DNA from: Streptomyces lanatus
Lineage (GTDB): Bacteria > Actinomycetota > Actinomycetes > Streptomycetales > Streptomycetaceae
Assembly: GCF_014655715.1 (NCBI RefSeq)
Contig: NZ_BNBM01000005.1
Location: 124,001 to 188,000, forward strand
Direction: 5' to 3'
DNA length: 64,000 bases
The notes under the pieces are model-generated. The model was given only the letters and a program-made list of their open reading frames with translations. It was not told the DNA's origin and did no database searches. Of the stretch, positions 19,333 to 26,592 are shown one piece after another. Positions within the stretch are counted from its first letter, which is position 1. Every line of letters starts with the position of its first letter. The translations under genes and the position numbers were made by a program.

Positions 19333-19366
19333 GAGAGGGGCGCACCCGCGCGGGTGCGCCCCTCTC
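19333..19366 (+). terminator. dnaE terminator
   Basis: Perfect 16-bp GC-rich inverted repeat with a 2-base loop (19333-19348 with 19351-19366), 19 bases after the dnaE stop. It also faces the convergent small gene and may act in both directions. Confidence 0.85.
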
Positions 19367-19401
19367 CTGTGCCTGGGTCTCAACAACCCGTTATGCAGAT
19401 G

Positions 19402-19566
19402 TCAGTTATGACCGAAGCGCTTCTGCCGACCCTTGCGGGCCATGTCGCCCGGGGTCACCTGCGTGGCGCGCTGCTCGGCCTGCGTCTCCATCGAGGACTG
19501 CTGGGCCTGCTGCTGACCACGCTCGGACTGCGGCTGCTTCCGGTCCTGCTTCTTGTTCTTGGCCAT
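19402..19566 (-). CDS. Small basic/glutamine-rich protein, unknown function
   Basis: 54 aa, starting MAKNKKQDRKQPQSERGQQ and ending ARKGRQKRFGHN. It is highly hydrophilic, rich in Lys, Arg and Gln, and likely disordered, with a possible nucleic-acid affinity. The ATG at 19566 is preceded by AGGAGG at good spacing, which supports translation; the longer frame to 19638 has no such signal. It is convergent with dnaE. I recall similar short proteins in this position in other Streptomyces, but no function. Confidence 0.75.
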   Translation of the reverse strand: MAKNKKQDRKQPQSERGQQQAQQSSMETQAEQRATQVTPGDMARKGRQKRFGHN

Positions 19567-19802
19567 GGTGCTGCCTCCTGTGGGGGATCTAGGGGCCAGG
19601 GCCGGGACCAGATTCACATAGGCTGATAAAGAACGCATTTCGGATAATTACCCTGTGTAACAGCGGTTGTCGGGGCGTGAGGCATGGCGCGCCTCATAGC
19701 CGATACCTCGAAACGCCACGCCGAAGATCGAGTTCGCCCCGTTAACCCCCGCGCGGTCGGGCAGACTCGAAGGAAGCCCGAAGCAAACCTCCCGGGAAGA
19801 GG

Positions 19803-21029
19803 GTGAGTCGCGTGGACCGCTGCATCGTCCTGGTGGACGCCGGGTATCTGCTGGGGGCCGCCGCCAGCCTGCTCGCCGGCGAACCCTCCCGGTCCCGGAT
19901 CACCGTCGATCACACCGCCCTCATCCAGGGGCTGCGCGAACGCGCCGAGTCCGACACGGAACGGCCCCTGCTGCGCATCTACTGGTTCGACGGCGCCCCC
20001 GACCGAGTCCCCCAGCCCGAGCACCGCAGGCTGCGCGTCATGCCCCGGGTCACCGTCCGGCTCGGCGCCCTCACCCGCAGCGACGGCCGCTGGGCGCAGA
20101 AGGGCGTGGACGCCGCGATGCACGCCGAGCTGACCGAGCTGGCCCGCAACCGCGCCTGCTCCGACATCGTGCTGGTGACCGGCGACGGCGATCTGCTGCC
20201 GGGCATGATGGCCGCCAAGGAGCACGGCGTCGCCGTACACCTGTGGGCCGTGCAGGCCGCCGACGGTGACTACAACCAGTCCGAGGACCTGGTCGCCGAG
20301 GCGGACGAACGGCGAGTCCTGGACCGTACCTGGATCACCAAGGCCGTACGCGCCAAGGAGCTCACCGGGGTGTGCGCGCCACCGCCCGCGCCGCGGCCCG
20401 AGATCGCCGCGATCCTGTCCGCGCCGCTGCCCGACTCCGCGCTCGGCGCGGCGGCCGAGCGGCCCCCCGAGGACGGCGAGCGCCCACCGGCCGCCGCCTC
20501 GGAGAACGGCACACAGGAGCGGATCCCCACACCCAAGGGCGTGCCCACACCGAAGGACCTCGCCGCCCTGCGCGCCCCCGGCGTCCAGCCGGCCCAGCAC
20601 CCGGCGAGCGCGACGCTGCGCTGGTCCTCCGACAAGGGCTGGGTCGACCGGCCCGGCGTCGCCGCCGAGCCCGCCGAGGCCTCCTCCATGCCGACGCTCG
20701 CCCAGCTGACCACGGCCGAGCAGCGATGGGCCGACCGCGAGGAGGACATCACCACGGTCGGCGGCGACCCCTACGAGGTGGGGCAGGTCTTCGCACGCCG
20801 GTGGATGGCACGCCTCGGCGACCAGGGCCATCTGCAACGGCTGTCCGGGATGTATCCGCGCATCCCGCACCGGATCGACGGCGAGCTGCTGCGCTACGCG
20901 GCCCGGTTCGGGCTGCTCGCGCACAAGGACGACCAGATCGACGAACACGACCGGTACGCGATCCGGGCCGGGTTCTGGCGGGAGATCGACGTACGGACGG
21001 CCGCGGAGCACGCTCCCGCGGGGGAGTGA
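19803..21029 (+). CDS. NYN-domain (PIN-like ribonuclease fold) protein
   Basis: 408 aa. The N-terminal ~170 residues match an NYN domain: LVDAGYLLGAA (first acidic site), KGVDAAMHAEL and LVTGDGDLLPGMMAAKEHGV (later acidic cluster), the four-acid arrangement of metal-dependent nucleases. A Pro/Ala-rich linker (~185-300) follows, then a C-terminal helical region (~residues 310-400, GQVFARRWMARLGDQGHLQRLSGMYPRIPHRIDGELLRYA) that looks like an OST-HTH/LOTUS-type winged helix. It probably cuts or binds RNA; the target is unknown. GTG start at 19803 with GGGAAGAGG upstream. Confidence 0.85.
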   Translation: MSRVDRCIVLVDAGYLLGAAASLLAGEPSRSRITVDHTALIQGLRERAESDTERPLLRIYWFDGAPDRVPQPEHRRLRVMPRVTVRLGALTRSDGRWAQKGVDAAMHAELTELARNRACSDIVLVTGDGDLLPGMMAAKEHGVAVHLWAVQAADGDYNQSEDLVAEADERRVLDRTWITKAVRAKELTGVCAPPPAPRPEIAAILSAPLPDSALGAAAERPPEDGERPPAAASENGTQERIPTPKGVPTPKDLAALRAPGVQPAQHPASATLRWSSDKGWVDRPGVAAEPAEASSMPTLAQLTTAEQRWADREEDITTVGGDPYEVGQVFARRWMARLGDQGHLQRLSGMYPRIPHRIDGELLRYAARFGLLAHKDDQIDEHDRYAIRAGFWREIDVRTAAEHAPAGE

Positions 21030-21102
21030 CCCGGGCCGCGCCGTGATGAGCGGTTTTGTACCGAGTGGCCGCCCCGAGGACGGAAGCGGGGCCCGGACCC
21101 CG

Positions 21103-21108
21103 TAGTCT
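21103..21108 (+). promoter_or_regulatory. -10-like hexamer of the ABC transporter pair
   Basis: TAGTCT ends eight bases before the GTG at 21117; a leaderless start is plausible. No good -35. Confidence 0.35.
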
Positions 21109-21116
21109 CGTCCCTT

Positions 21117-22136
21117 GTGAGTACGCGCGTGGGACAGGCACTTCGGCACAGTGATGATGTCGTGTGTGCCGTGCGCGGGCTGACCAAGACCTATCCCGCG
21201 GTACGGGGACGGCGCGGCGTGCCGGCGACGCCCGAGGTACGGGCCACCGACGACGTACGGCTGGACATCCGGCGCGGCGAGATCTTCGGGCTCCTCGGGC
21301 CGAACGGCGCCGGCAAGACCACTCTCGTACGACAGCTCACCGGACTGATGCGGCCCGACGCCGGCCGCGTCGAGATCCTCGGCCACGACATCGTGCGCCA
21401 CCCCGAGCGGGCCGCGCGCATCCTCGCCTACCTCGGGCAGGAGTCGACCGCCCTCGACGATCTGACCGTGTCCCTCGCCGCCGAGACGACCGGGCGGCTG
21501 CGCGGCCTGGATGTGCGCCAGGCGCGGGACGAGCGGGACGCCGTACTCGACGAGCTGGGCCTCCAGCCGCTCGCCGGGCGGCCGATCAAGAAGCTGTCCG
21601 GCGGACAGCGCAGGCTCGCCTGCTTCGCCGCCGCGCTGGTGGGCGAGCGGCCGCTGCTCGTGCTCGACGAGCCGACCACCGCCATGGACCCGGTGGCGCG
21701 GCGGGCCGTGTGGTCGGCCGTGGACCGGCGCCGGGCCGAGCGCGGCACGACCGTGCTGCTCGTCACCCACAACGTCATCGAGGCCGAGACCGTGCTCGAC
21801 CGGGTCGCCGTGCTCGACCGGGGGCGGGTCATCGCCTGTGACACACCGTCGGGGCTGAAAGAGCGGGTCGCCGGAGAGGTCCGGGTCGAGCTGCTGTGGC
21901 GGGAGCGGGCGCCCCTGGACGTGCCCGAGGTCGCCGCGCTCCAGGACCGGGTCGTGGAGTCCGGCCGCCGCTGGACGCTGCGGCTCGCCCCCGAGGAGGC
22001 CCGCGCGGTCGTCGCCACCGTCACCGGCGGCGCCGCCTTCGCGGCACTGGACGACTTCACGCTCGCCACGCCCAGCCTGGAGGACGTGTATCTGGCGCTG
22101 GGCGGGGACGCGGAGCAGGGGTTGGTGAAAGCGTGA
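21117..22136 (+). CDS. ABC transporter ATP-binding protein (ABC-2 exporter type)
   Basis: 339 aa nucleotide-binding subunit. Walker A GPNGAGKTT is at residues ~60-68, the Q-loop is YLGQESTALDDLTV, the signature is LSGGQRR, Walker B is LLVLDEPTTAMDP, and the H-loop is LLVTHNVIEAE. The region after residue 240 is the regulatory extension of the DrrA/CcmA-like branch, whose members power export of drugs, polyketides or polysaccharides. It pairs with the permease at 22225 to form one exporter; the substrate is unknown. Confidence 0.94.
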   Translation: MSTRVGQALRHSDDVVCAVRGLTKTYPAVRGRRGVPATPEVRATDDVRLDIRRGEIFGLLGPNGAGKTTLVRQLTGLMRPDAGRVEILGHDIVRHPERAARILAYLGQESTALDDLTVSLAAETTGRLRGLDVRQARDERDAVLDELGLQPLAGRPIKKLSGGQRRLACFAAALVGERPLLVLDEPTTAMDPVARRAVWSAVDRRRAERGTTVLLVTHNVIEAETVLDRVAVLDRGRVIACDTPSGLKERVAGEVRVELLWRERAPLDVPEVAALQDRVVESGRRWTLRLAPEEARAVVATVTGGAAFAALDDFTLATPSLEDVYLALGGDAEQGLVKA

Positions 22137-22224
22137 GCGCGCGGGCCGTCGTGTACGTATCGGATTCTGTACGGGTCAGGGCCACCTCCCCAGTGATCGC
22201 CCATACGAAAGGGAGCAGCGCCAC

Positions 22225-23049
22225 GTGAGTGTCGTACCCGCCGAGGTTCTGCCGGGCAGCGCCCTGCCCGTGGACGAGACGGCCTCCCCGGCCGCCGCCG
22301 AGCTCGGGCCGCGGGCGCGGCTGTGGCCGGCGCTGGGTGCCGTGTACCGGGCGCAGCTGTCCCGGGCCCGGGTCGCGCGCATTCCGCTGCTGTTCGTGGC
22401 GACCTTCCAGTCGATCGGGATCATGATCCTGATGCGCGGGGTCGTCGACGGCGGGGCCGAGGCGCAGGCCGTCGTCGCCGGATCGGCGGTGCTCGTGGTC
22501 GCCTTCGTCGCGCTGAACCTGCTCGCCCAGTACTTCGGGCAGCTGCGGGCCAGCGGCGGGCTCGACCACTACGCCACGCTGCCGGTGCCGCCCGCCGCGG
22601 TGGTGCTGGGGGCGGCGGGGGCGTACGCCTCCTTCACCGTGCCGGGGACCGTGGTGACCGCCGTCTTCGGCTGTGTGCTGTTCGGGCTGCCGATGGCGCA
22701 TCTATGGGTGCTCGTCGCGGTGATCCCGCTGGCCGGGGCCGCGCTCGCCGGGCTCGGGGCGGCGCTCGGGCTGCTCGCGCCGCGGCCCGAACTGGCCACA
22801 CTGCTCGGGCAGCTGGGCATGTCGGCCGCGCTGCTGCTGGGCGTGCTGCCCGCCGACCGGATGCCCGAGGTGGTGCGTCTCGCCCGGGATCTGCTGCCGT
22901 CGACGTACGGCGTGGAAGCGTTCGCGCGGACCTTCGGGGAGCGGCCGGACTGGGCGTTCGTGCTCGGTGACCTGGCTGTGTGCGGGGTTGTCGGCGTCGT
23001 CTCGCTTGCCGTCGCCACCTGGGCGTACCGCCGGGCGGCCGTCCGGTGA
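22225..23049 (+). CDS. ABC-2 type transporter permease
   Basis: 274 aa membrane subunit with six hydrophobic segments, the DrrB-like topology, and a ~40-residue cytosolic N-terminus. It lies 88 bases after the ATPase gene, on the same strand, with GGGAGCAG just before its GTG. Together they form an exporter of unknown substrate. There is no neighbouring regulator, although the downstream membrane-protein gene could belong to the same unit. Confidence 0.9.
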   Translation: MSVVPAEVLPGSALPVDETASPAAAELGPRARLWPALGAVYRAQLSRARVARIPLLFVATFQSIGIMILMRGVVDGGAEAQAVVAGSAVLVVAFVALNLLAQYFGQLRASGGLDHYATLPVPPAAVVLGAAGAYASFTVPGTVVTAVFGCVLFGLPMAHLWVLVAVIPLAGAALAGLGAALGLLAPRPELATLLGQLGMSAALLLGVLPADRMPEVVRLARDLLPSTYGVEAFARTFGERPDWAFVLGDLAVCGVVGVVSLAVATWAYRRAAVR

Positions 23050-23071
23050 CGCGCCGCACAGGTCGGCCTGG

Positions 23072-23077
23072 CACGAT
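23072..23077 (+). promoter_or_regulatory. -10-like hexamer before the 23084 gene
   Basis: CACGAT lies six bases before the GTG at 23084; weak evidence for an own leaderless promoter. Confidence 0.25.
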
Positions 23078-23083
23078 GGCAGA

Positions 23084-23839
23084 GTGACCGCTCCGCTGAC
23101 TCCTCCACCGCCGCCGCGTGAACCGTCCCCCAACGGGGGGTGGCAGCCGCCCGCTGCCGGGTCCGCGGCTTCCGTGCCGCATGACGTCATATCCGGTGCC
23201 CCTGGCGGGGTATCGGGTCCGCACGGCGCTCACCATCCGTACGGCATATATGGCTCGTACGAACAGGACGGTCCCGGCATGAAGACCGAGCTGCGAGAGG
23301 CCGCCGTCGTCGTGGTCGTGGTGGCGCTCTTCGGGGCGCTGCTCGGGGTGCTGTGGTGGCGGCTGGCGCCGGGTGTGCCGCTGGTGGGGGATGTCGTCGA
23401 CGGCAGCTGGGTCGTCTACTTCAAGGATTCCGAGGGGGAGCAGGCGATCGGGGTGGACGGAACGTTCACTCTGCTTGCGCTTGCGTTTGGGCTGGTCAGT
23501 GCGTTTGCCGTGTTTCTGTGGCGGCGGCGTGGGGGTGTGCCGTTGGTGGTGGCGCTGGCGGTCGGGGGGCTGCTCGGGGCGTTGCTGGCGTGGCGGGTCG
23601 GGGTGTGGCTCGGGCCTACGGATGATGTGATCGCCCATGCGAAGGAAGTGGGCAAGGGGGTTGCGTTCTCGGCGCCGGCGGAGCTGGGGGCGAAGGGGGC
23701 GTTGCTGGCCTGGCCGTTGGCCGCGCTGGTGGTCCACCTCGGGCTGACGGCGTTGTTCGGGCCCCGGGACGCGGATCCGTATGGGGAGGCCCAGGGCGCT
23801 CAGCAGCCGCAGGGGCCGTATGGGGTGCCGCCGGCGTAG
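23084..23839 (+). CDS. Proline-rich membrane protein of unknown function
   Basis: 251 aa: a Pro/Gly-rich cytosolic N-terminus (~residues 1-65, PLTPPPPPREPSPNGGW), a transmembrane helix at ~70-93, an extracytoplasmic loop, two further helices (~122-140, 148-168), a second loop and a last helix near 205-225, ending in a short Gln/Pro-rich tail. This matches the DUF2567-like Streptomyces membrane proteins I have seen, but I cannot assign a function. The start is the GTG at 23084, 34 bases after the permease stop. Confidence 0.75.
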   Translation: MTAPLTPPPPPREPSPNGGWQPPAAGSAASVPHDVISGAPGGVSGPHGAHHPYGIYGSYEQDGPGMKTELREAAVVVVVVALFGALLGVLWWRLAPGVPLVGDVVDGSWVVYFKDSEGEQAIGVDGTFTLLALAFGLVSAFAVFLWRRRGGVPLVVALAVGGLLGALLAWRVGVWLGPTDDVIAHAKEVGKGVAFSAPAELGAKGALLAWPLAALVVHLGLTALFGPRDADPYGEAQGAQQPQGPYGVPPA

Positions 23840-23872
23840 GGGTTCGGTGGGTCGTGGTCGCGCCGGCTTCCT

Positions 23873-24008
23873 TTTCGCCCCCGCCGCCCCTACCCGTCCC
23901 GTCCTCCAGGGGCTTCGCCCCTTCGACCCCACTGGGGCTGCCGCCCCAGACCCCGCTCCGGCCCTGAAGGGGCCTTGTCCTCAGACGCCGGACGGGCTGG
24001 AAGGGGCG
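23873..24008. repeat. Dispersed Streptomyces intergenic repeat (GCCGCCCCAGACCCC / CAGACGCCGGACGGGCTG type)
   Basis: The gap after 23839 contains CAGGGGCTTCGCCCCTT, GGGGCTGCCGCCCCAGACC and CAGACGCCGGACGGGCTG, each a small hairpin or half of one. I recognise these as elements that recur between genes throughout Streptomyces genomes. No ORF with a ribosome site lies on it. Function unknown; possibly a processing or termination element. Confidence 0.6.
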
Positions 24009-24043
24009 GGCCAGCGTTGAGAGGTGCCGCCCCTTCCGGATGG

Positions 24044-24118
24044 TCACGCAGGGCGGTGGCCGTGGTTTGAGCGGCCCTTCTTGGTGCGCCACTTTCGTTT
24101 GCGGGTTTTTTTCGACAT
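24044..24118 (-). CDS. 24-aa basic protein resembling ribosomal protein bL37
   Basis: A very short frame, ATG at 24118 to TGA at 24044. It begins MSKKTRKRKW and ends SNHGHRPA. Eleven of 24 residues are Lys or Arg, and the C-terminal NHGxRP matches the bL37 protein found in the mycobacterial 50S subunit, which is also 24 residues long and ends NHGKRPN-something. It would bind 23S rRNA. The frame is compact, lies alone between repeat DNA and ybaK, and the leader upstream is A/T-rich for this genome. The Shine-Dalgarno is weak (GAAAG close to the ATG). Good candidate, not proven. Confidence 0.65.
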   Translation of the reverse strand: MSKKTRKRKWRTKKGRSNHGHRPA

Positions 24119-24159
24119 GTCTTTCGTAGTTAACCGAGAAGACCGCCGCCGTCGAGGGG

Positions 24160-24660
24160 TCACGCACGTCCGATGGGGGCGAGGGTGGCGTTCGTGAGGT
24201 GGGTGAGGTCCTCGGGGGAGAGTTCGACCTCCAGGCCGCGGCGGCCCGCCGAGACGCAGATCGTGGGGTGGGCCGAGGCCGAGGTGTCCAGGACCGTGGG
24301 GAGTCTCTTGCGCTGGCCCAGGGGGGAGATGCCGCCCCGGACGTAGCCCGTGGTGCGTTCGGCGAGGGTCGGGTCGGCCATCACCGCGCGTTTGCCGCCG
24401 ACCGCCGAGGCCAGGGCCTTGAGGTCCAGCTGGCCCGCCACCGGGACCACGGCCACCGTGAGGGTGCCGTCCACGTCCGCCACGAGGGTCTTGAAGACCC
24501 GGTCCGGGGAGACGCCCATCGCCTCCGCCGCCTCCTCGCCGTAGGAGGGGTGGGAGGGGTCGTGGTCGTAGGAGTGGAGGGTGTACGGGGTGCCCGCAGC
24601 AGTCAGGGCCACCGTCGCGGGGGTGCCGCCCTGCTGGTTCTTCTTCGACTTCTTCGCCAT
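24160..24660 (-). CDS. ybaK: YbaK/EbsC-type aminoacyl-tRNA deacylase (Cys-tRNA(Pro))
   Basis: 166 aa cytosolic editing enzyme that hydrolyses mischarged Cys-tRNA(Pro) or a similar species. Features: N-terminal KKSKKNQQGG tail, then PYTLHSYDHDPSHPSYGEEAAEAMG, FKTLVADVDG, LKALASAVGGKRAVMAD with the catalytic lysine (VGGK), TGYVRGGISPLGQRK and the C-terminal GRRGLEVELSPEDL. Length is that of free-standing YbaK (~160 aa). It is followed upstream by the Lon-N-domain gene on the same strand, 20 bases away, so probably co-transcribed. Confidence 0.92.
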   Translation of the reverse strand: MAKKSKKNQQGGTPATVALTAAGTPYTLHSYDHDPSHPSYGEEAAEAMGVSPDRVFKTLVADVDGTLTVAVVPVAGQLDLKALASAVGGKRAVMADPTLAERTTGYVRGGISPLGQRKRLPTVLDTSASAHPTICVSAGRRGLEVELSPEDLTHLTNATLAPIGRA

Positions 24661-24679
24661 CGTGCCGGATCCTCAGACG

Positions 24680-25417
24680 TCAGTTCAGGCTCGTCGGGCC
24701 GCGCGTCAGGTCCGACGCCGGCAGCGACGGCAGGGTACGGATGATCGAGGTCTCGGCGCGAAGGAGTTTCAGCTCGTCGCGCAGCCGGGACGCGGTGTCG
24801 GGGGCCTGGAGCAGCCGCTGCTTGGTCGGTGTGTCCAGCATCATCGCCGCCGCGACCAGGTAGGAGACCACCGCGGGCTGGTCGGGCAGGTCGGCCGTCG
24901 ATGACAGGGAGCGCTCACGGGCACCCGCCAGGCGCTTCTGGTACTGGCGGAAGGCACGCAGGACCCCTTCCGCCAGCGCTCCCGCCTCGTCGCCCGGCTC
25001 CTCCGGGAGTTCCTCCAGCTCGGCGGTGAGGAACGGGCCCGTCGTGTCCACCGACACCAGCCGCACCCGCGTCGTACCCGTGGCCAGCACCTCGAACGTG
25101 CCGTCGGCCCGCTCCCGGATCGTCGCCGCGTCCGCCACACAGCCCACCCCGTGGAAGGACTTCGCCGGGTCGGGGCCGAACCCCGCCGCCGGCCCCCGGT
25201 CGGGCTGCGCCGTCGGGTCCGGCATGCCGGGCGCGCTCGGGGCCACCTCGTGGCCGTCACGGATGGCGAGGACGGCGAAACGGCGGGGTTCCTCCTCGGG
25301 GGTCTTCAGCAGCTCGCGCATCATGGCGCGATACCGCTCCTCGAAGACGTTGAGCGGCAGCACGAGTCCCGGGAACAACACCGAGTTCAGGGGGAAGAGC
25401 GGAAGGCGGACGGTCAC
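24680..25417 (-). CDS. Lon protease N-terminal-domain protein (stand-alone)
   Basis: 245 aa with only the Lon substrate-binding domain: it starts TVRLPLFPLNSVLFPGLVLPLNVFEERY, the diagnostic opening, with FHGVGCVADAATIRERADGTFEVLATGTTRVRL further on. There is no AAA+ or Ser-Lys protease domain. Such free-standing LON domains are widespread but uncharacterised and may be adaptors or binding proteins. The GTG at 25417 is chosen because the conserved domain begins there; a much longer frame to 26260 runs antisense-like through the next gene. Confidence 0.9.
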   Translation of the reverse strand: MTVRLPLFPLNSVLFPGLVLPLNVFEERYRAMMRELLKTPEEEPRRFAVLAIRDGHEVAPSAPGMPDPTAQPDRGPAAGFGPDPAKSFHGVGCVADAATIRERADGTFEVLATGTTRVRLVSVDTTGPFLTAELEELPEEPGDEAGALAEGVLRAFRQYQKRLAGARERSLSSTADLPDQPAVVSYLVAAAMMLDTPTKQRLLQAPDTASRLRDELKLLRAETSIIRTLPSLPASDLTRGPTSLN

Positions 25418-25428
25418 GGCGCCAAAGC

Positions 25429-26463
25429 CTAGTGGTCGCCGGAGTGAACGCGTCCGGCCCGCCCACTGTGTGGATGCCCGCCCCGGGCGGCACCGGACGC
25501 CGCGACCCGCAGCCCCACCTCGTCGCGCACCTCCAGGAACCGGCCCAGCGGATCGTCGGAGAGCCGGCTCCACGGGAAGGAGGTGGCGTACGGCCCGATC
25601 AGGCGCAGCTGCTCCAGGGCGTCCTCCCAGCGGCCGAGGCGTACCAGGACGTACGTCAGCTTGTTGCGGATCACGGCGGGCCACAGGTCGGCCGCCGGGA
25701 AACGGGCGGAGAGGGCGACCGCCCGGTCCGCCGCCTGGTCCAGCCGCTCGCGCGGCACGCCCGGGCCGCAGTCGTCGTTGAGGTAGGCGAGGACCGCCCG
25801 GGTGGGCAGCGCCTGGACGAGGGAGTCGGACGGGGCGTCCTGAGCGGCCCGGTCGGCGAAGTCCAGGCACTCCCTGTGGGAGCCGTGCCAGGAGGAGGCC
25901 AGATAGCGCAGGGCGGCCACATGGCAGCCGTAGTGGCGCGGGGCGCGGCGCAGCGCCGCCTCCCACAGTTCCCCGAAGTAGGTGTGCCCGGCGCGTGAGC
26001 CGCGCGCATGGTCCAGGGCGATCCGCCACGGCACCGGGTCGCCGTCGTCGGCACGGGCGGCGGCGGTGATCAGCGGGCTCACCCCGCGCAGGACCTCGGC
26101 CCGGGCCGGTGACCGCCAGGCGTGGTCCACCGCGACCTGCGCCCTGATCAGCAGCGCGTCGGGGTCCTGCGGGGCGGCGGCGTACCAGGACTCCAGCCAC
26201 TCCGGGCGTGAGCGGGCGAAGGCGGCCAGGTGCAGCGTGTAGCGGTCGCGGTACTCCCACTGCCCGTGCCGGCGCGTGCCGGCGAGCAGCGCGGCGGCGG
26301 GTTCGTGGTCGCCCTGTCCGGCCGCGACCAGCGCCGGGCCGAGGCGGTCGTCGGGTGCGTCGAGGAGCACCTCGTCGTCGGCGGGGAGCCCTGCGACGGG
26401 GTGCTTGACGGTCGTCCGGGACGCACGGCCGAACGGAAGCATCGAAGCCATGGTGTTGACCAT
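25429..26463 (-). CDS. Uncharacterised protein with TPR-like helical repeats
   Basis: 344 aa, almost entirely helical by composition, with repeated Ala/Leu/Arg-rich pairs such as DALLIRAQVAVDHAWR, FGELWEAALRRAPRHYGCHVAALRYLASSWHG (described in parts) and LTYVLVRLGRWEDALEQL, suggesting tetratricopeptide-like repeats after residue ~70. The cytosolic N-terminus is MVNTMASMLPFGRAS. The start is uncertain: 26463 or 26451, neither with a strong ribosome site. It ends 11 bases before the Lon-N gene and is probably in the same unit. I do not recognise a function. Confidence 0.7.
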   Translation of the reverse strand: MVNTMASMLPFGRASRTTVKHPVAGLPADDEVLLDAPDDRLGPALVAAGQGDHEPAAALLAGTRRHGQWEYRDRYTLHLAAFARSRPEWLESWYAAAPQDPDALLIRAQVAVDHAWRSPARAEVLRGVSPLITAAARADDGDPVPWRIALDHARGSRAGHTYFGELWEAALRRAPRHYGCHVAALRYLASSWHGSHRECLDFADRAAQDAPSDSLVQALPTRAVLAYLNDDCGPGVPRERLDQAADRAVALSARFPAADLWPAVIRNKLTYVLVRLGRWEDALEQLRLIGPYATSFPWSRLSDDPLGRFLEVRDEVGLRVAASGAARGGHPHSGRAGRVHSGDH

Positions 26464-26592
26464 TGAAAGACCGCTGGTCACGCCGCGCCAGAGGGAACGG
26501 CCAACCCGTGGAAAGTTGTACGCCCGTCGGTCAAGAACCGGTAAAGGGGTACCTTTCGACAACTGTCCGGCTCGACAGCTTTCCGGCAGGGG

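Noticed and set aside
24680-26260. Single 526-aa protein formed by extending the Lon-N frame upstream
   Set aside because: The Lon-N domain opens right at GTG 25417; the extension overlaps the better-coding helical-repeat gene in another frame and shows only R/P/G-rich shadow sequence.
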